From the NCBI GenBank assembly GCA_014773175.1, contig VXCM01000229.1, positions 121,001-185,000 of the forward strand: a stretch of DNA of 64,000 nt. The letters are read 5' to 3'. Under the pieces are notes generated by a model, which saw only the letters and a program-made list of their open reading frames with translations, did not search any database and was not told the DNA's origin. The position numbers and the translations under genes were made by a program. The DNA comes from Lucifuga dentata (Eukaryota > Chordata > Actinopteri > Ophidiiformes > Bythitidae). Within the stretch, counting starts at the first letter, position 1, and every line of letters starts with the position of its first letter. This document shows, in pieces, positions 1 to 12,380 of this stretch.

Positions 1-450
1 TTGAAAATTATGTTCTTTTCATGCATCAACACAATTACCTGTCCAAGAGTAATTCTCCATATAAAAGCTGATTCTAACAAAATTTTGGCACAAGGTGGGA
101 TTAAATTTGGATGATTTATGATTTGTGTATTATAACAGATGTGCATAATTTTCATGTTGAGCCCTTTAATGCAGTATGACTGAACAAACACTTAACTATT
201 CCCCACATTTACCAACAGCCACCATGTTTTTTGTTTAGTCTGGCTAACATCTTACTGAGCAGATTCCTCTAATCCACCGTTTTACCCTGTAATAAGACAT
301 TATTGTTTCCACAAGCAAGCCATAAATGAGAATTATGTATAATGAATCTTTCCTTATGTGAGCACACAAAAACAGCAAAAAACACACTAACTAGCTGGAA
401 TGAGTAGAATAGACCTTTGTGTCTATGTACTGTATATGAGTGTAGTGTTG

Positions 451-451
<1 letters not shown>

Positions 452-483
<32 letters not shown>
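452..483. repeat. (TG)n microsatellite
   Basis: Sixteen TG units, uninterrupted. Confidence 0.98.
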
Positions 484-484
<1 letters not shown>

Positions 485-866
485 TTTGTTTGTGAAGAAT
501 GTCCTAAATTACAATGTTAAAACATTGTAATCTCATAAGGTAAGATATGCCATACATGCCTTACATATGTATATACACTATGCCATATTTGGAAATGGCA
601 TCTTTCTGTATTCAAATTTTTGTATATGGAGCATAAATGGCTTGATATATGTTATATAAAATCTTATTTGGTATATTTATATATCTGGCATATACAGTAT
701 GATCATGACATGACTGACCTGTTCCTTACATAGTTGTGACCTACATCAGTTGTAAATAAATGTGAAATAGATAGAAAAAATTCAGTATTATATGTTTATG
801 GACTGCATTTATTTATTTACTTACTACATACATTGAAAGAACAACATATAATTTCATATATCTAAA

Positions 867-872
<6 letters not shown>

Positions 873-898
<26 letters not shown>
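873..898. repeat. (TA)n microsatellite
   Basis: Thirteen TA units in an AT-rich stretch. Confidence 0.97.
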
Positions 899-2427
899 CA
901 GTATATGCTAGTTTTTACCATATTTGTGACATACAGTGTTATGTCACATGGGTGGTATGTAGTAAGGTGTATATGTTTATATATTACATTTTTTTTTAAT
1001 GGAAGAACTTGCTACAGACCATGACACACTATTACAATCTCATCTTCCTCTTAGAACAGAATGCAGACTAAGAAGCAGAGGCCATATGCAAGCCCCCTTT
1101 TACTGTATTTATGTTTCATCTATAGTTCTGTTCTGGTTGTGTTGGATCACTTGTTTTTAGTCGATGGTGTTCTTTGCTAATCCTGATCTCTAAATGTGAT
1201 ATGGACGGATGGCAAAGTCATTTTACTTGTTTATTTTTGTTTCGAGTAATTAGTCCGTTTGTGAGAAAGAAGGGGAGCTGCAATGCAGAGGGCGTGATTG
1301 CTGCGTGGGCTGAGAAAAACAAACTGAGTTCAAGTATGATGATCGCCAAGGGGTCTGAAGCCAAATGCATGCATCTCAAACACTTAAATATTTAGTTTAG
1401 TGGAGCTTAGCCGGTCTAAGCTAGATAATTAATCCTTTCACGAGAGAGTGGTCAAACAAATCATGATAGGTGCATAACAAAGCAAGCCTCTGAATGTGTG
1501 TGTGTGCATGTGCGTTGAGAGACTTTGAGTGTGATTGAGAAAGCTGCAATGAACATCCAAACAAAGACTGACTATATGAGAGAGAAATGTTTTATAGAGG
1601 ATGGATAAGACAGCTAGAATTGTTTCTTCTGCTTGTTAAGACTCAGAGTAGCTGACATTTTTCTGTTTATAAATTACGATATGTCAAGATACAGGTTAAT
1701 TTTGCAATTATCCATCATGTCAAGGTCCAAAATCTGGTATCAATAAATTGTAATTAATGAGTCTGGCATATATCTTCTTCCCAGGCTATTTCAGTCATTT
1801 TCAGCTGGGTCATTACATAGAATTGAAAGGATAACAGCTGCATATTAGGGGCTTTCAATGGAGCACTTTGGAAAAACGGTGGTTTGGAAATGGCCCCCTT
1901 GTGAAGTTTTGAATGCTTGAACTGACCTTTTAAAGCTCTCATTCTGTTGTGTGGACTACATTTCTGTGAGTCCTCAAACCAATTTTAAATTCTGTTTTCT
2001 TCCTGTCTTCCTAATCAAATTTGAGAAGTGAGCTGATGTCCAGTGCTTTACCATAATCTCATGTTTAAGAGATGGAATCCCTCAAAGTGCAAAAATTCCA
2101 TCTTCCAACAGGTCATGCATACACTCTAAGAGTACAAATCAGCATCAGTGAATGGGGTTTAAAAGTAGAAACTAACAAGAGGAAATAAGCTGCTTTGCAT
2201 TATGAGTAAGTCCAAGTTACAGTAGACATTGTGAGATCTTTTGACGATAGAGACTGAGATTTGCACCTCCTCATCAACTCACAATTTTGTAAATTTTTTA
2301 AACCAAGTTTACCAAACAAGAGAACCTATGAGAACATATGACATTCTACTTTTTGCCAAAATTAATTACAAAAACTCAGTGACGGTTACAAACAGTAAAC
2401 CAAATTAATCTGATGTATCTGTATATG

Positions 2428-2465
2428 TTTCCTACAACAAGTCGGCGCTGACATGTTGTAGGAAA
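2428..2465. repeat. 12-bp perfect inverted repeat
   Basis: TTTCCTACAACA at 2428-2439 pairs with TGTTGTAGGAAA at 2454-2465. Pairing resumes inside after one mismatch, giving a compact hairpin. Confidence 0.85.
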
Positions 2466-2711
2466 ACTGTCATGAGTCCCTTTCCTGAAGAACAAACTGA
2501 GGCAGAACTATTCTGTAGCCTTGTACAGCCCTGAAGACTGGCGTGTAATGGAATGTAACAAATAATGGTGGATGTTTGTGATTATAATAATGGAACTTGG
2601 TAATGTGGTGTGCACTGGTATGTCAGATATAAAGGTTAGCTGTAGGCCCCATTTCAGTAAACATTACAGTGAAAAGAATTTGTCTCTTGGCGTTTGCCAT
2701 TGCCATGTTCA

Positions 2712-2774
2712 AACCTCATTGGTATTTCTGAAAGAAAATACCAATGAGGTTACTTTTTTTTTTTTTTTTTTTTT
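2712..2774 (+). repeat. 16-bp hairpin followed by a T run
   Basis: AACCTCATTGGTATTT at 2712-2727 is exactly complementary to 2736-2751 with an 8-base loop, and 21 T follow at 2754-2774. The layout recalls an RNA polymerase III terminator or a small foldback insertion, but no A/B box promoter was recognised. Confidence 0.85.
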
Positions 2775-4270
2775 GACGGAGTTGAATTTCTGTATGATTT
2801 TGTTTCTATACAGACAGACTATTGCCATCAGTATAATAACTGTACTTGGTATTTGGGTGCATTGAGGACTCTGTAAGTTAATACCAGGGGAAACCTGTGG
2901 TAAGTATTTTTATAAACACTCATAGTAACAGAGTTATGAAGCAATTAGGTTGTGTGTGTTTTCAGTGTAAAGTCAAGTTGGAGAGTCCTGACGTGACGTT
3001 GCTTTGCAGCATCATTCTGACATTACACATCCTGCCTAATACCCTGAAAAGTTCCTTTCAGTTCCCACCCTCACGTTTCCTGCTGTCAGGCCCACAACCC
3101 CTCTGGGATTTCACAGCTACAGGGTGGAGAGAGTCAGCTTCCTTCCCCATGAGGAGACTTGTGGAGGGGGGCACATGGCTGGCTCTGTCTTTGGTTTGGG
3201 AAGTGGTGGAGAGGAGACCCACGATATTTACAGACAACCCAGGCGTGTCCCGCACATTCTCTCCCTCTGAATGCAAACTCTGGGGTGGGGTTGAGATGGA
3301 GGAAATGGAAGAATGGACAGATACTACTCCATCATCTGCACCTCTCATTTCCCTCTAGTGCTTACTTTTTTTTTTTTTTTTTTNTTTTTTTTTTTTTTTT
3401 TTTCCAGATGTAGATGTGTATGTTACATGTGGTTCATTGTGCATACTGTAACTACCTTGAGGAAGCATTTTGGCTGAAGTTCTAGTAGTGGAAATCCTAT
3501 GGTCTTGCAGATCTCGACTCTTCCCAACCTTGATATCTTCCACAATGAAATCACTCCACCCTCTAATCATCCCACATCCAGTGTCCCTAATAGTAAGCAG
3601 TACTATTTGTTTAGCACTGCTCACAGTTAAGACATAGCTTGGCTGTAAAATATGATTTTTCCATGTTGACACAGTTGTAGAGGCTTAGTCGGTGTTAGGC
3701 TACACAACTATCATATAAAAGCACAACTGCACAAAAGTGATTAATTTTTGAAAAGACATTAAATGGATTTGATGGTGATGGTGAATAGTTTAAAGTCTAT
3801 TTTACAAGGAGCCAAAGTGCTGCGTGAGACAGACTGACTCCAGAAGTTCAGGTATACACAAAAACACATTGCTAAGTTCTTATAACAGCCTAATGGAGCA
3901 CTAGTTCCATTTCACCATTGCTAATATACAGACTGTAGCTTTGAGCCAGTAAGAGACACATTGGAATTCTTTAGTCTCACTAATTCATCTCGGACATTTG
4001 TGACCTTCCTCCGACCCTCCATAGTCCACAAGAAGTCTTATACTGGCCCACTATAATGAGGGTAAAGTGGGTCAAACTTGCCATATTGATGCCTCATAGG
4101 CCCAATGAGCTGAAATATCTGGAAATATAAATGAGCCAACAAGAAGTACTCATCTGTTTATATGTACAAGACCAATAGTTCAGTCTTTTTTCCTTTCTAT
4201 GTACTATTTGTTGATGTGCATTAGACACTTAAAATGGGTGCCAAACCAAGAAGCACCATTGGTTTTGCAT

Positions 4271-4289
4271 GTAGCTAACCGTTAGCTAC
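4271..4289. repeat. GTAGCTAAC-C-GTTAGCTAC palindrome
   Basis: Perfect 9-bp arms surround a single C. More GCTAAC/GGCTAC units follow to about 4312. GTTAGC-rich tracts of this kind are common in fish DNA. Confidence 0.8.
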
Positions 4290-4495
4290 GTTCAAAGCTA
4301 ACTGTCGGCTACAAATGTTACTTTTGCTGCTAATGTAACATTTCAATTATGAGCACAGATTATATACGACTGCTGACACCCCACCATTCAATCTTTTATT
4401 TTATTTTTATTTATTTTTTGGCCCAGATTATAGATTTGGCTCGGTTTACTGCTGCATATGTGTAAACAGCTTTCCACTCCAAAAGTTCAATGCAC

Positions 4496-4498
<3 letters not shown>

Positions 4499-4524
<26 letters not shown>
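4499..4524. repeat. Poly(A) run
   Basis: Twenty-six A, with no recognisable retroelement body upstream. Confidence 0.97.
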
Positions 4525-4528
<4 letters not shown>

Positions 4529-7500
4529 ATTCCCTCTAAATATGACAAATTTGCCTGACACTGCATGAACCTCTCTAGAACGTGATCTTCTCCGTCTCGT
4601 CTCAACTAGATTGAGTTGTTCTAGTTAAGGCGTAGATGTGACTGGACAAACAGATCTTATGCTGCTGATGTGTCTGCATGTGAAGCATATTTGCATAACT
4701 CCAAGATAGCTTCTCACCGACTGTAAATACACAACCTAGCAACTCTTACTGCAGCAGCGACCTATCAGATATCTTGTTGGCTGGTTGCCCTGACACATGC
4801 ACATACAAGCACATGCTAAATGCAAATACACATGGAACTTCACCTGATATTATTCGAGTAGTGAGCCTCGTGGTTGTAAAACCCACACAGTGAATTTCAG
4901 ACATGTCTAGAGTGGTGTATTTATAAATTTCAAGCCCACCCATCTTGGCGTGCTTCGGATGCTTTGGGTGTTACCAGAACTGTCACCAAAGGCCAGCAAA
5001 CATTCCTAAAGCCATCACCATTAGTGCAAAAGAACTGGCTTCAAGAATGAGTTTTTTCACCATCCACAGTCAAAAGGTCTCACATATGTCATCTCATTCA
5101 AGTTCATCCTATGTGTTAATGAGATTTTTATTGGGAAGTAGTCACTTTAGGATATTTAAAGTGGCTGGGCGTGTCTGCCAAGTTGGCTGATTTGAGTATA
5201 TGTCAGGTCATAAGGGCAGCACCTTCCTCTTTAGCATGGCCACAAAATAGCACCCCTCTCTCTCACTCCCCTCCTTCACTTACTTACACAAATTTGGCTG
5301 CAGTCCAATTTATGCAAAGTTTCCATTGCTCTATCCACAGTTTCAAATAAATCCTAACATCAAGTGTGCTTATTTTTAGTCTCCAAACACTTCACTCCAA
5401 AATCACTCTGATGCACGCCCAAAGCTCGAGGCTTAAAAACAGTTTAAGCCTTCAAGATGTGATTATTGTTCTTTCTGTGAGTCAAAAGCTGTAATAATCA
5501 ACGAGTCAGTCATAATCAACACAAGGGATGTTGAGCAAAAAGCAGATGGGATATTTTGTGCAATCAGCTCAGAATTCTGTACATCTTTCTGTGCTTAAAA
5601 TGTCAGCTTTCACACATGGAAAAAATTTTACAGTAACTTGCACATTAATGATGGAGATTGAAGTGGAGTGATCTGATTTTTTTTGTTTAATTTAAAGATT
5701 GAGCAGTATGACTGTTTTTCCTTTTTTCAATGAGTCTGAGGAAGACTGGAGTATTAGCGTTAGTTACAAACATACCAGGTTTTTGTTTGCACATCACAAA
5801 AACCTGTGTCAGAAGGTAAAACTCTTCCAAGTGGGAAGTCACCTCATGAAGTGCTGTTACCCTAAAACCAGGAAAACGTGAGAAGTCATAGTTTCCTGCA
5901 GCCTTAATAGTGAATTGAACCAAATATGCTTTGGCTTAATGCCTAAATCCACAGAGCAGGCTCAATTGCAATGCAGGAAACAAATGTTTATGTATGTGTG
6001 TGTTTTTAAGTAAAAGTGTAAGAGGTATATACTTTGTATGAGTTACAGTATAGCCCAGAGTTCCCTGGACAATTTTATGTGTAAAGCTGAGAAACTTGCA
6101 AGACCCCATCATGGATTCAGGAAATGAGATTATAAGAAACTTTCTTAACTTTTAAACTTAATGTGAAGAGGAAAGACAAGGCCTTTTACATTCAGTTTCA
6201 TAATATATCAGTGTATTATCAGATATCAGTATTATCAGATATAGTCTGTCCTGCACAGATTGCTTCTGTCTGTAGCTGGTATCTTGGCCATCATGTATTC
6301 TATACAATAGAGTATATGGATGCATTATATCACTTCCCTTCACACAATAATACACCCTGAAAGTACCCATTGCCTTTTTTCCATCTCAGAAAAGGCCTTA
6401 CGATGGAGACTTGTGCTTATGTGGATATTCCAGGTACTAAAAAAATCAACTCAGTCTAATGGGGGTTGAGGGAAATTGTATTTGGAAACAAAACTCTCTC
6501 TACCACTCTGGACTATTTGAAACAATGTTAGCCTTTGTAAGAAAGCGGCATTCCCTGTCAGGAGTGAGCTGCTGCACCTGTCTGCTCCTCATTACTGCTC
6601 TAATGATAGCAACTCAACTTCAGATAATTCCAAAATCTAATCTCTGTCTTAGTCTTTACATTGTTTGCCATTTCTCCTGTCTCCCTTTATCACCTCTCTC
6701 CACTTATTTCTTCTCCTTTTGCCCTCCATTCCTCCCTATTTCCTCTTTTCTTTCTCCATTACCTCCTCTATTTTACATTATATCCTGGCTTGGACTTGCA
6801 CCCTGGTTCGATGCCATGTCCCTGGCCTGCCTACATTACCTTAACTTTGGGAGGACAGTAGATAGAGGAATACTGATCGACTTTCAGTCCCTCAAATGAC
6901 CTACAGGGGTCAAGAGGGAGCAACAAACTCATGCCTTTTGCAGGCTGTTGTCTGGGCATTGAAAGCAACTCAGGCCTCAGATAGCAAGCTATAAATCATA
7001 CCACAAATCACCTATAGCCTATATTTCCTCTTCTGTTCCATTTCCTTTCCTGCACACTTCCTGATTTCCCAGTCTGACCTCTCTCAGCATTTTCTCCCCT
7101 GCTTTCCCTCTCTAACTTCACAAGTTCATCATCCTCTCCAGCCAGACGGATGCCCTCTGTTTCCCTCTCTCATCCTACAATTGCTTGTAAAAGAATTTTC
7201 CAAAGTGCTCTGAGCCTCTCCCCACCCATAATGCTCATAGCAGCCACTCCCACAGATTCTTTTCAGCAGACAGGGAACAGAAGGAAAAAAAGGAAGAGTC
7301 CTGCTGTAAATCTTTGGAGGAGTACAAAACATTACATTACATCATAGCTGCTTCATGGGATTCTGATGACCACGTGTTCACACGGCCACATCTGAGTCCT
7401 CATCTACAAGCATTCACTCTGATTTGGTCATATGCAAATTCTGCAGACATGCACATTAGGGTAACACAAAAACAGCTGTGGGCTGGTGGTATGTTATCAA

Positions 7501-8769
7501 TTCACAAGGTGGGAGAGAGTTGGGTGGGCTCGTCACAGCAGCAGAGACATTTTCTCGGCTCAGCACTGGCTGACAGACACACTGGGTGGGGACAGTGGGG
7601 GTCTGGATTGGTGAGACAGTATATCTGTGTATGTGCCACATAGCAGTTCTTTGTTTGCTTTTACAGACACAAGATACTGAGATACCATTCTGGCTCCTCT
7701 GCATCTAATAAACCAGCATATTCACACTGGCAGTAATGATAATTAAGTGTGTGCTTGTGAGAGCAAGTCATGGCTAATAAACTGCATTTAATAAACAGTG
7801 CACAAGCAACTTCTTCCTTCAAGCAAGACATTTCCATGTGTAGACCTTCTAAGGACAAGAGAGGACAATGTTTTTGTTTACAGGTTCAGTTAACATCAGG
7901 ACTGCTGAGCTCTCGTACCATTTTGCTACATTGTTCATCACTCCATGACAAGCGAGGCATAGACTGTAATTATGGGCACAATTGTGCATGGGTGTCTATG
8001 TTTCTGTGGTGGGAGAGTAGAACTTGTAGCATTGCAACTGGTGATGCTGGTGATCAGGCGTGTCACTGACTGAAGCTTGGTGTTCTCCAACTGACCAATC
8101 AGAGATTGTCACTTGCAGAATAGCAGCTTGACATTTACATTCCTACACTTAATGGATGCAAGAAACAACTTCAAAATATATTGCATGTTATATACCTTTT
8201 TTTTATCTTCATGAATGTCCTGTCTTGTAAGATTAGCAAAAAAATAAAATAAAAAAAAAACCCAAAACGCTGTTATCTCTGTCAGCACATGAAAATCTCT
8301 CTGTGTTTGTGTGTGCTAGCCCAAGCATGAGAAAGAACATAGTTTGATAATCTACACTGTGTACAGTGATCAACCCCTCCTCTTCGTCATTCCCATACTA
8401 CTTCACCATACTGAGTCTATGCTGCCACCATAGATGGGCCTATAGTTGATGGCCTGCAGCTGTCTAGGAGAGTGTGAAAAGTGTTTCCAACGTGAGCAGA
8501 GTGAAATCCAGTCCGAAGTGCAGCTGTGCCCTGAGATCCTCAGCAAACAGCAACAACTATGCAGGCCTATGGTGCCTGCACTGGGTAAAAGAGAGGAGCG
8601 AGAGAGAGAGCGGGATGAGGCGGTAAGACCTTGAAGGACTTCCTCTGCTTCCCGCTCTGGTTGGAAGCAATGTGCGGTGTGGTCAGAGGCACTGGGTGGT
8701 CGCCCTGTGCACTGCATGGAAAAAAAGTTCTGTTAAAACAACTGAAAGTTTACCAAAGCAGCTTCTGTT

Positions 8770-8788
8770 ACACACACACACACACACA
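8770..8788. repeat. (AC)n microsatellite
   Basis: About nine AC units. Confidence 0.95.
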
Positions 8789-10153
8789 GGTATAACCCTA
8801 TAGTGACAGACTTGGCAGCACTCATAAAAAAAGCATTACAGACAGAAGAAACTGAAATAGTGAAAAGTGTTTACTAGAGTTAAAAATGTTTACATATTGC
8901 AAATTCTTGATACTTGAACTCTGGAGGACTGAAGAACTGACTAGTTTGCACTGTTGTGCGTTGGATAATTTTCAGCAATATTGTTGATGTACTACAGGTC
9001 CATGACACCCACTGCTGTGCCTCTGTAGGACTGAAGAAAACTTTTAAAAAAGAATTTAAGTTACAAGAAAATCAGACACGACTGAAAAACTCAACACTAA
9101 GTTAGACAAAAGAAATAATGTGAACACAGCTTGTGGTCAGCTACAAGTTTTTGTTGGAATCCTGATTAGACAAAAACTGTCTCTCGTCTTCATGTTTTGT
9201 TGTGTTACATTTGTAGTGGCTTATAGAATAGCCTTCTTAGTAAAATGTCTTCTTTGCATCTAAACTTCTGGATACAGTGCAACAGGTCTAATCCTTTTTT
9301 TTAACCGTCACTTCTGGCAACCTTGGCTCCTCCCATTTAGGTCAATGCACATTCCCAGCTGCTGTGGCGCGTCCTGTCCACATGCAAGATGAGGGTGCAT
9401 AGCTGCTACAGATCCACTAGGGTTAACTCACAGTTAAAGGCACCCTTCACGTGGCACATGCACCTGACATGGCAAAACAGTGCACCAACGCCTGATTAAA
9501 TGTAATCAGAAATAATCATGGTTATACTTGGCTGTAATCAGAACCAAGATAATCACGAGGTTTGGGAACTTGACAGAGGGCAGTAATCTGTGAAGAAACT
9601 GCCACTTGGAATTCTGTTGAGGCATATTTCCAGCTCCAGTCTCTGGTGCCCAAATACGGAACCATGTGGCCAGTATTGCCACATTCTTTCGACATCTATA
9701 TCCTGGTACCTTCACTGAATGAATGTCATACCAAAGACCCACTGTTTGATTCTGGTAAACACAAATCCCACAGTGAAACTGGGCCTAGCAAACAAGGCAG
9801 GAAAGACAAAATTTTGTTAAATAAAATGAAGTGTTCTCACTACATGGATTTATGAGACTGCTGAACTGCCAGGGAACATAAATGAATTTCTCTCATGTCT
9901 GCTAAAGATGTAGACAATAGGCTCATTCTACTTCAGTCCAAATTTGGGGAAAGGAGAACAATCTGAAAGCTTGTGAGTGGCTGTCAACCAGATGCCATTG
10001 GCATTTCAGAGGGAGAGGGAGGGCGCAGGGGCTGGAAAATGCCTCTGAACAAAAAAGCCATGGTTTTAAATGCCTTTCTCCGCCTTGTAGCGGTAAATCT
10101 GAATCTTCCTTTGCCCTTTTGTTTGGCCAGAGTGAGCTATTAGGCAAGAATTC

Positions 10154-10182
10154 TGTGTGTGTGCATGTGTGTGTGTGTGTGC
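10154..10182. repeat. Imperfect (GT)n microsatellite
   Basis: GT units with one GCAT interruption. Confidence 0.9.
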
Positions 10183-10867
10183 ATGAGCACATGAAATACA
10201 GAGAATTTGAATATATTTTAAGCAAAAATTCATTTCTGTAGTCAGCTGCATTCTGTATATATGTGCAGGATAAGAACAGCAATACCTTTATAATACACAA
10301 AACTAACATATCCACAAAATATAAATAAACGGCTTCTTCCACTTATTACAGGCATCATTGTGAAGTTACATTTCACTAATGCTATGGAAAACAAAAAACA
10401 ATAAATTTGTTGTAATGTTGTAATTAGTCGTTGCTAACTGGTTGCAGGGTTACATTGCTGCAGGGTGTGTCTCTGATGGTTTAACTTGAGAACATACCTG
10501 TGAATTCATCTGATACTTTTATGATTCGCTGACCTTTGGCAGCATGCAAAGAGAATGTAAGACTTAGTGTAGTGTATGCTGTAGCTTCAGCTGTGTCTGT
10601 ACTGACTATGTGTGTACCGTATGGTGTCTGTACATTTACTTGCATGATTGAGACAAAGTTTGCCTGTCTCAGGAACATCGTCTCCTTAGGAAACGACATA
10701 TTTAGTTTACAGTGTGTTCAAACAGTCAGAATTGGTTTTGTGCTTTTATGAAAGTTGTTGAACAAAAAGAGATGAGAAAATAGTATGTTTGCTGGCAGTC
10801 TTACAGTAATTTCCCCAATCAATGGGCATAATGCAGATGGTGGAGTGTCAATAAGCCATATAAAAAT

Positions 10868-10960
10868 CTATCCATCCATTTTCTATACCCATCCTGTTCA
10901 GGGTTGTAGTGGAGGCTAATACAGCATCCATTGAGGAAAGGCAGCGTCCCCCCTAAGTAT
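10868..10960 (+). repeat. Fragment of a dispersed fish repeat (ATCCATCCATTTTCTATACC type)
   Basis: The segment atccatccattttctatacc followed by catcctgttcagggtt and a diverged ggagcctatcccagct-like part matches a very common teleost repeat tail associated with retroelements. CpG positions have decayed to TG/CA. No element coding sequence is attached. Confidence 0.6.
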
Positions 10961-11642
10961 TCTATTGCACAAATTCCTAACTAAGATTTACTGTACCTTC
11001 TCTCTTGGCTCCTGTTTTACTGCTCATATGTTACATGTAATGAATTCCAAGAGGCAGTGCTGGAACAGTGTGTCAGCTAAGAAAACATTGCTACATTCTT
11101 AGCATGTCAGATCACTGGCAGCAGTGAAGGAAAGGTAAAAACATATCGAAACTGGTGCACGGCTCTCCTGTTGGATGGTGACTGACAATGATGTGTTTGA
11201 AATTTGAAAGACTCTTGTTAATCATGCAGACGACATGGCCAAAATCACAGAGCCCATCTGGACCCAGCAGCCCCAGCACCAGTTTCAACCCTTATTCAAA
11301 GCAAAGGTCCAGCTGTGCACGGTCTCCATTCAGCACTGACAGACACCTCTTTGTGCGAGAGGACATGGACTATGGCTGGCTATAAAAAAGGATATTGAAG
11401 GCACTGTAGCAAATGGAACATTAAGAAGCAATTAAATGGGACCGGGGGAAGGCATATGAAAGGGGGAGCCAGTGCATGGGAAAGATAAGACAAAAAAAGA
11501 GACAGATATTGACTTCCTCATTTCCATTCTTATTTTTATTTGTCTTTTTTTGCTCTGATTATGCACTTATTACATTACGCACTATGCAGTTCTCACACCA
11601 GCTAGCCACACGATGAAGATGTTTCATTTCACATCCTTGCGT

Positions 11643-12146
11643 TTAAAGGATAATACTGGTGATTTTGCATGTTTAAGCCCAATAAATGCATATATGATAT
11701 GTTACTGACAACCAATTTTCACAACATAATACCGTATTTTGGTTTTTCTATTGTTTTGCCAAATCCCCTAAATGATCAGGTGATATACCCACGTTAAAAT
11801 TCAATGTTTTGCCTGCTAACATGTACATCCGAATGTAGAAAGGATGGTCGGTTTTAATTAGTAAAAGCAGTCTTCTCCTGGGACTATATTCCCTGGCAGA
11901 GACATATATTGTCTTCCCTGCAGCTCCGTGTTGAACTGGTTAACTAAAGTTACTTTGACAAAAAATCTTAATAGCCATGTTTTCTGTGATGGATTACTTA
12001 TCTCAAGCACATTTCAAATCTCTACAAATCTTTATAGCATACTGAAATCAACTTAAAACTGTTTTGGGAAATGGTTGGCAGCAATATGACATGTATGCGA
12101 GTTGTATTGGGCTCAAACATGCAAAATCACCAGTATGGTCCTTTAA
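11643..12146. mobile_element. Nonautonomous inverted-repeat DNA transposon (MITE) with TTAA flanks
   Basis: The left end, TTAA then AGGATAATACTGGTGATT, is matched in inverse orientation by the right end, which reads AATCACCAGTATGGTCCT then TTAA. Similarity between the arms runs about 70-85 bp (11647 to about 11730, and about 12060 to 12142) with scattered mismatches. The interior of about 330 bp has no long ORF, so the element cannot encode its own transposase. Direct TTAA flanks are expected for piggyBac or Kolobok superfamily elements; which one is not resolved. Arm divergence suggests an old insertion. It lies about 5.6 kb upstream of tekt3. Confidence 0.8.
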
Positions 12147-12337
12147 GTAGCATTAAGACGAGGAACCTCAGGTTCTGTGATCAAGATAATCTTCTGGCAG
12201 TAACTTTCATGATTATGAGTCACTGTGCAACCATCTGAAGTTTCTATGGTCCATGCCTGTTTCCTGCCTTGTCTACATGACAAGCACAAGCAGCATTTTT
12301 TCCTAATTTGGGGTGGAGGTCTGTCTATGAGAGCAAT

Positions 12338-12338
<1 letters not shown>

Positions 12339-12378
<40 letters not shown>
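12339..12378. repeat. (CA)n microsatellite
   Basis: Twenty CA units, uninterrupted, about 190 bp after the TTAA element. Confidence 0.98.

Positions 12379-12380
<2 letters not shown>

Larger units (their letters stand above)
1..10867. other. Intergenic DNA, no gene recognised
   Basis: AT-rich sequence upstream of tekt3. All open frames are short, lack recognisable domains, and none has a convincing splice-site pair with known protein similarity. It contains the TG, TA, A and AC arrays and three hairpins listed separately, and a T run with an N (3366-3403). Confidence 0.75.

Noticed and set aside
2897..3358. 153-codon open frame on the + strand
   Set aside because: No recognisable domain, no supporting splice sites, a second open frame on the opposite strand, and an adjacent T run with N; composition looks like chance in a GC-richer patch.
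8403..8717. Open frames on both strands, with gatgaggcg|gtaaga resembling a donor
   Set aside because: No family similarity recognised and no acceptor or neighbouring exon to join; a purine-rich repeat contributes to the open frame.
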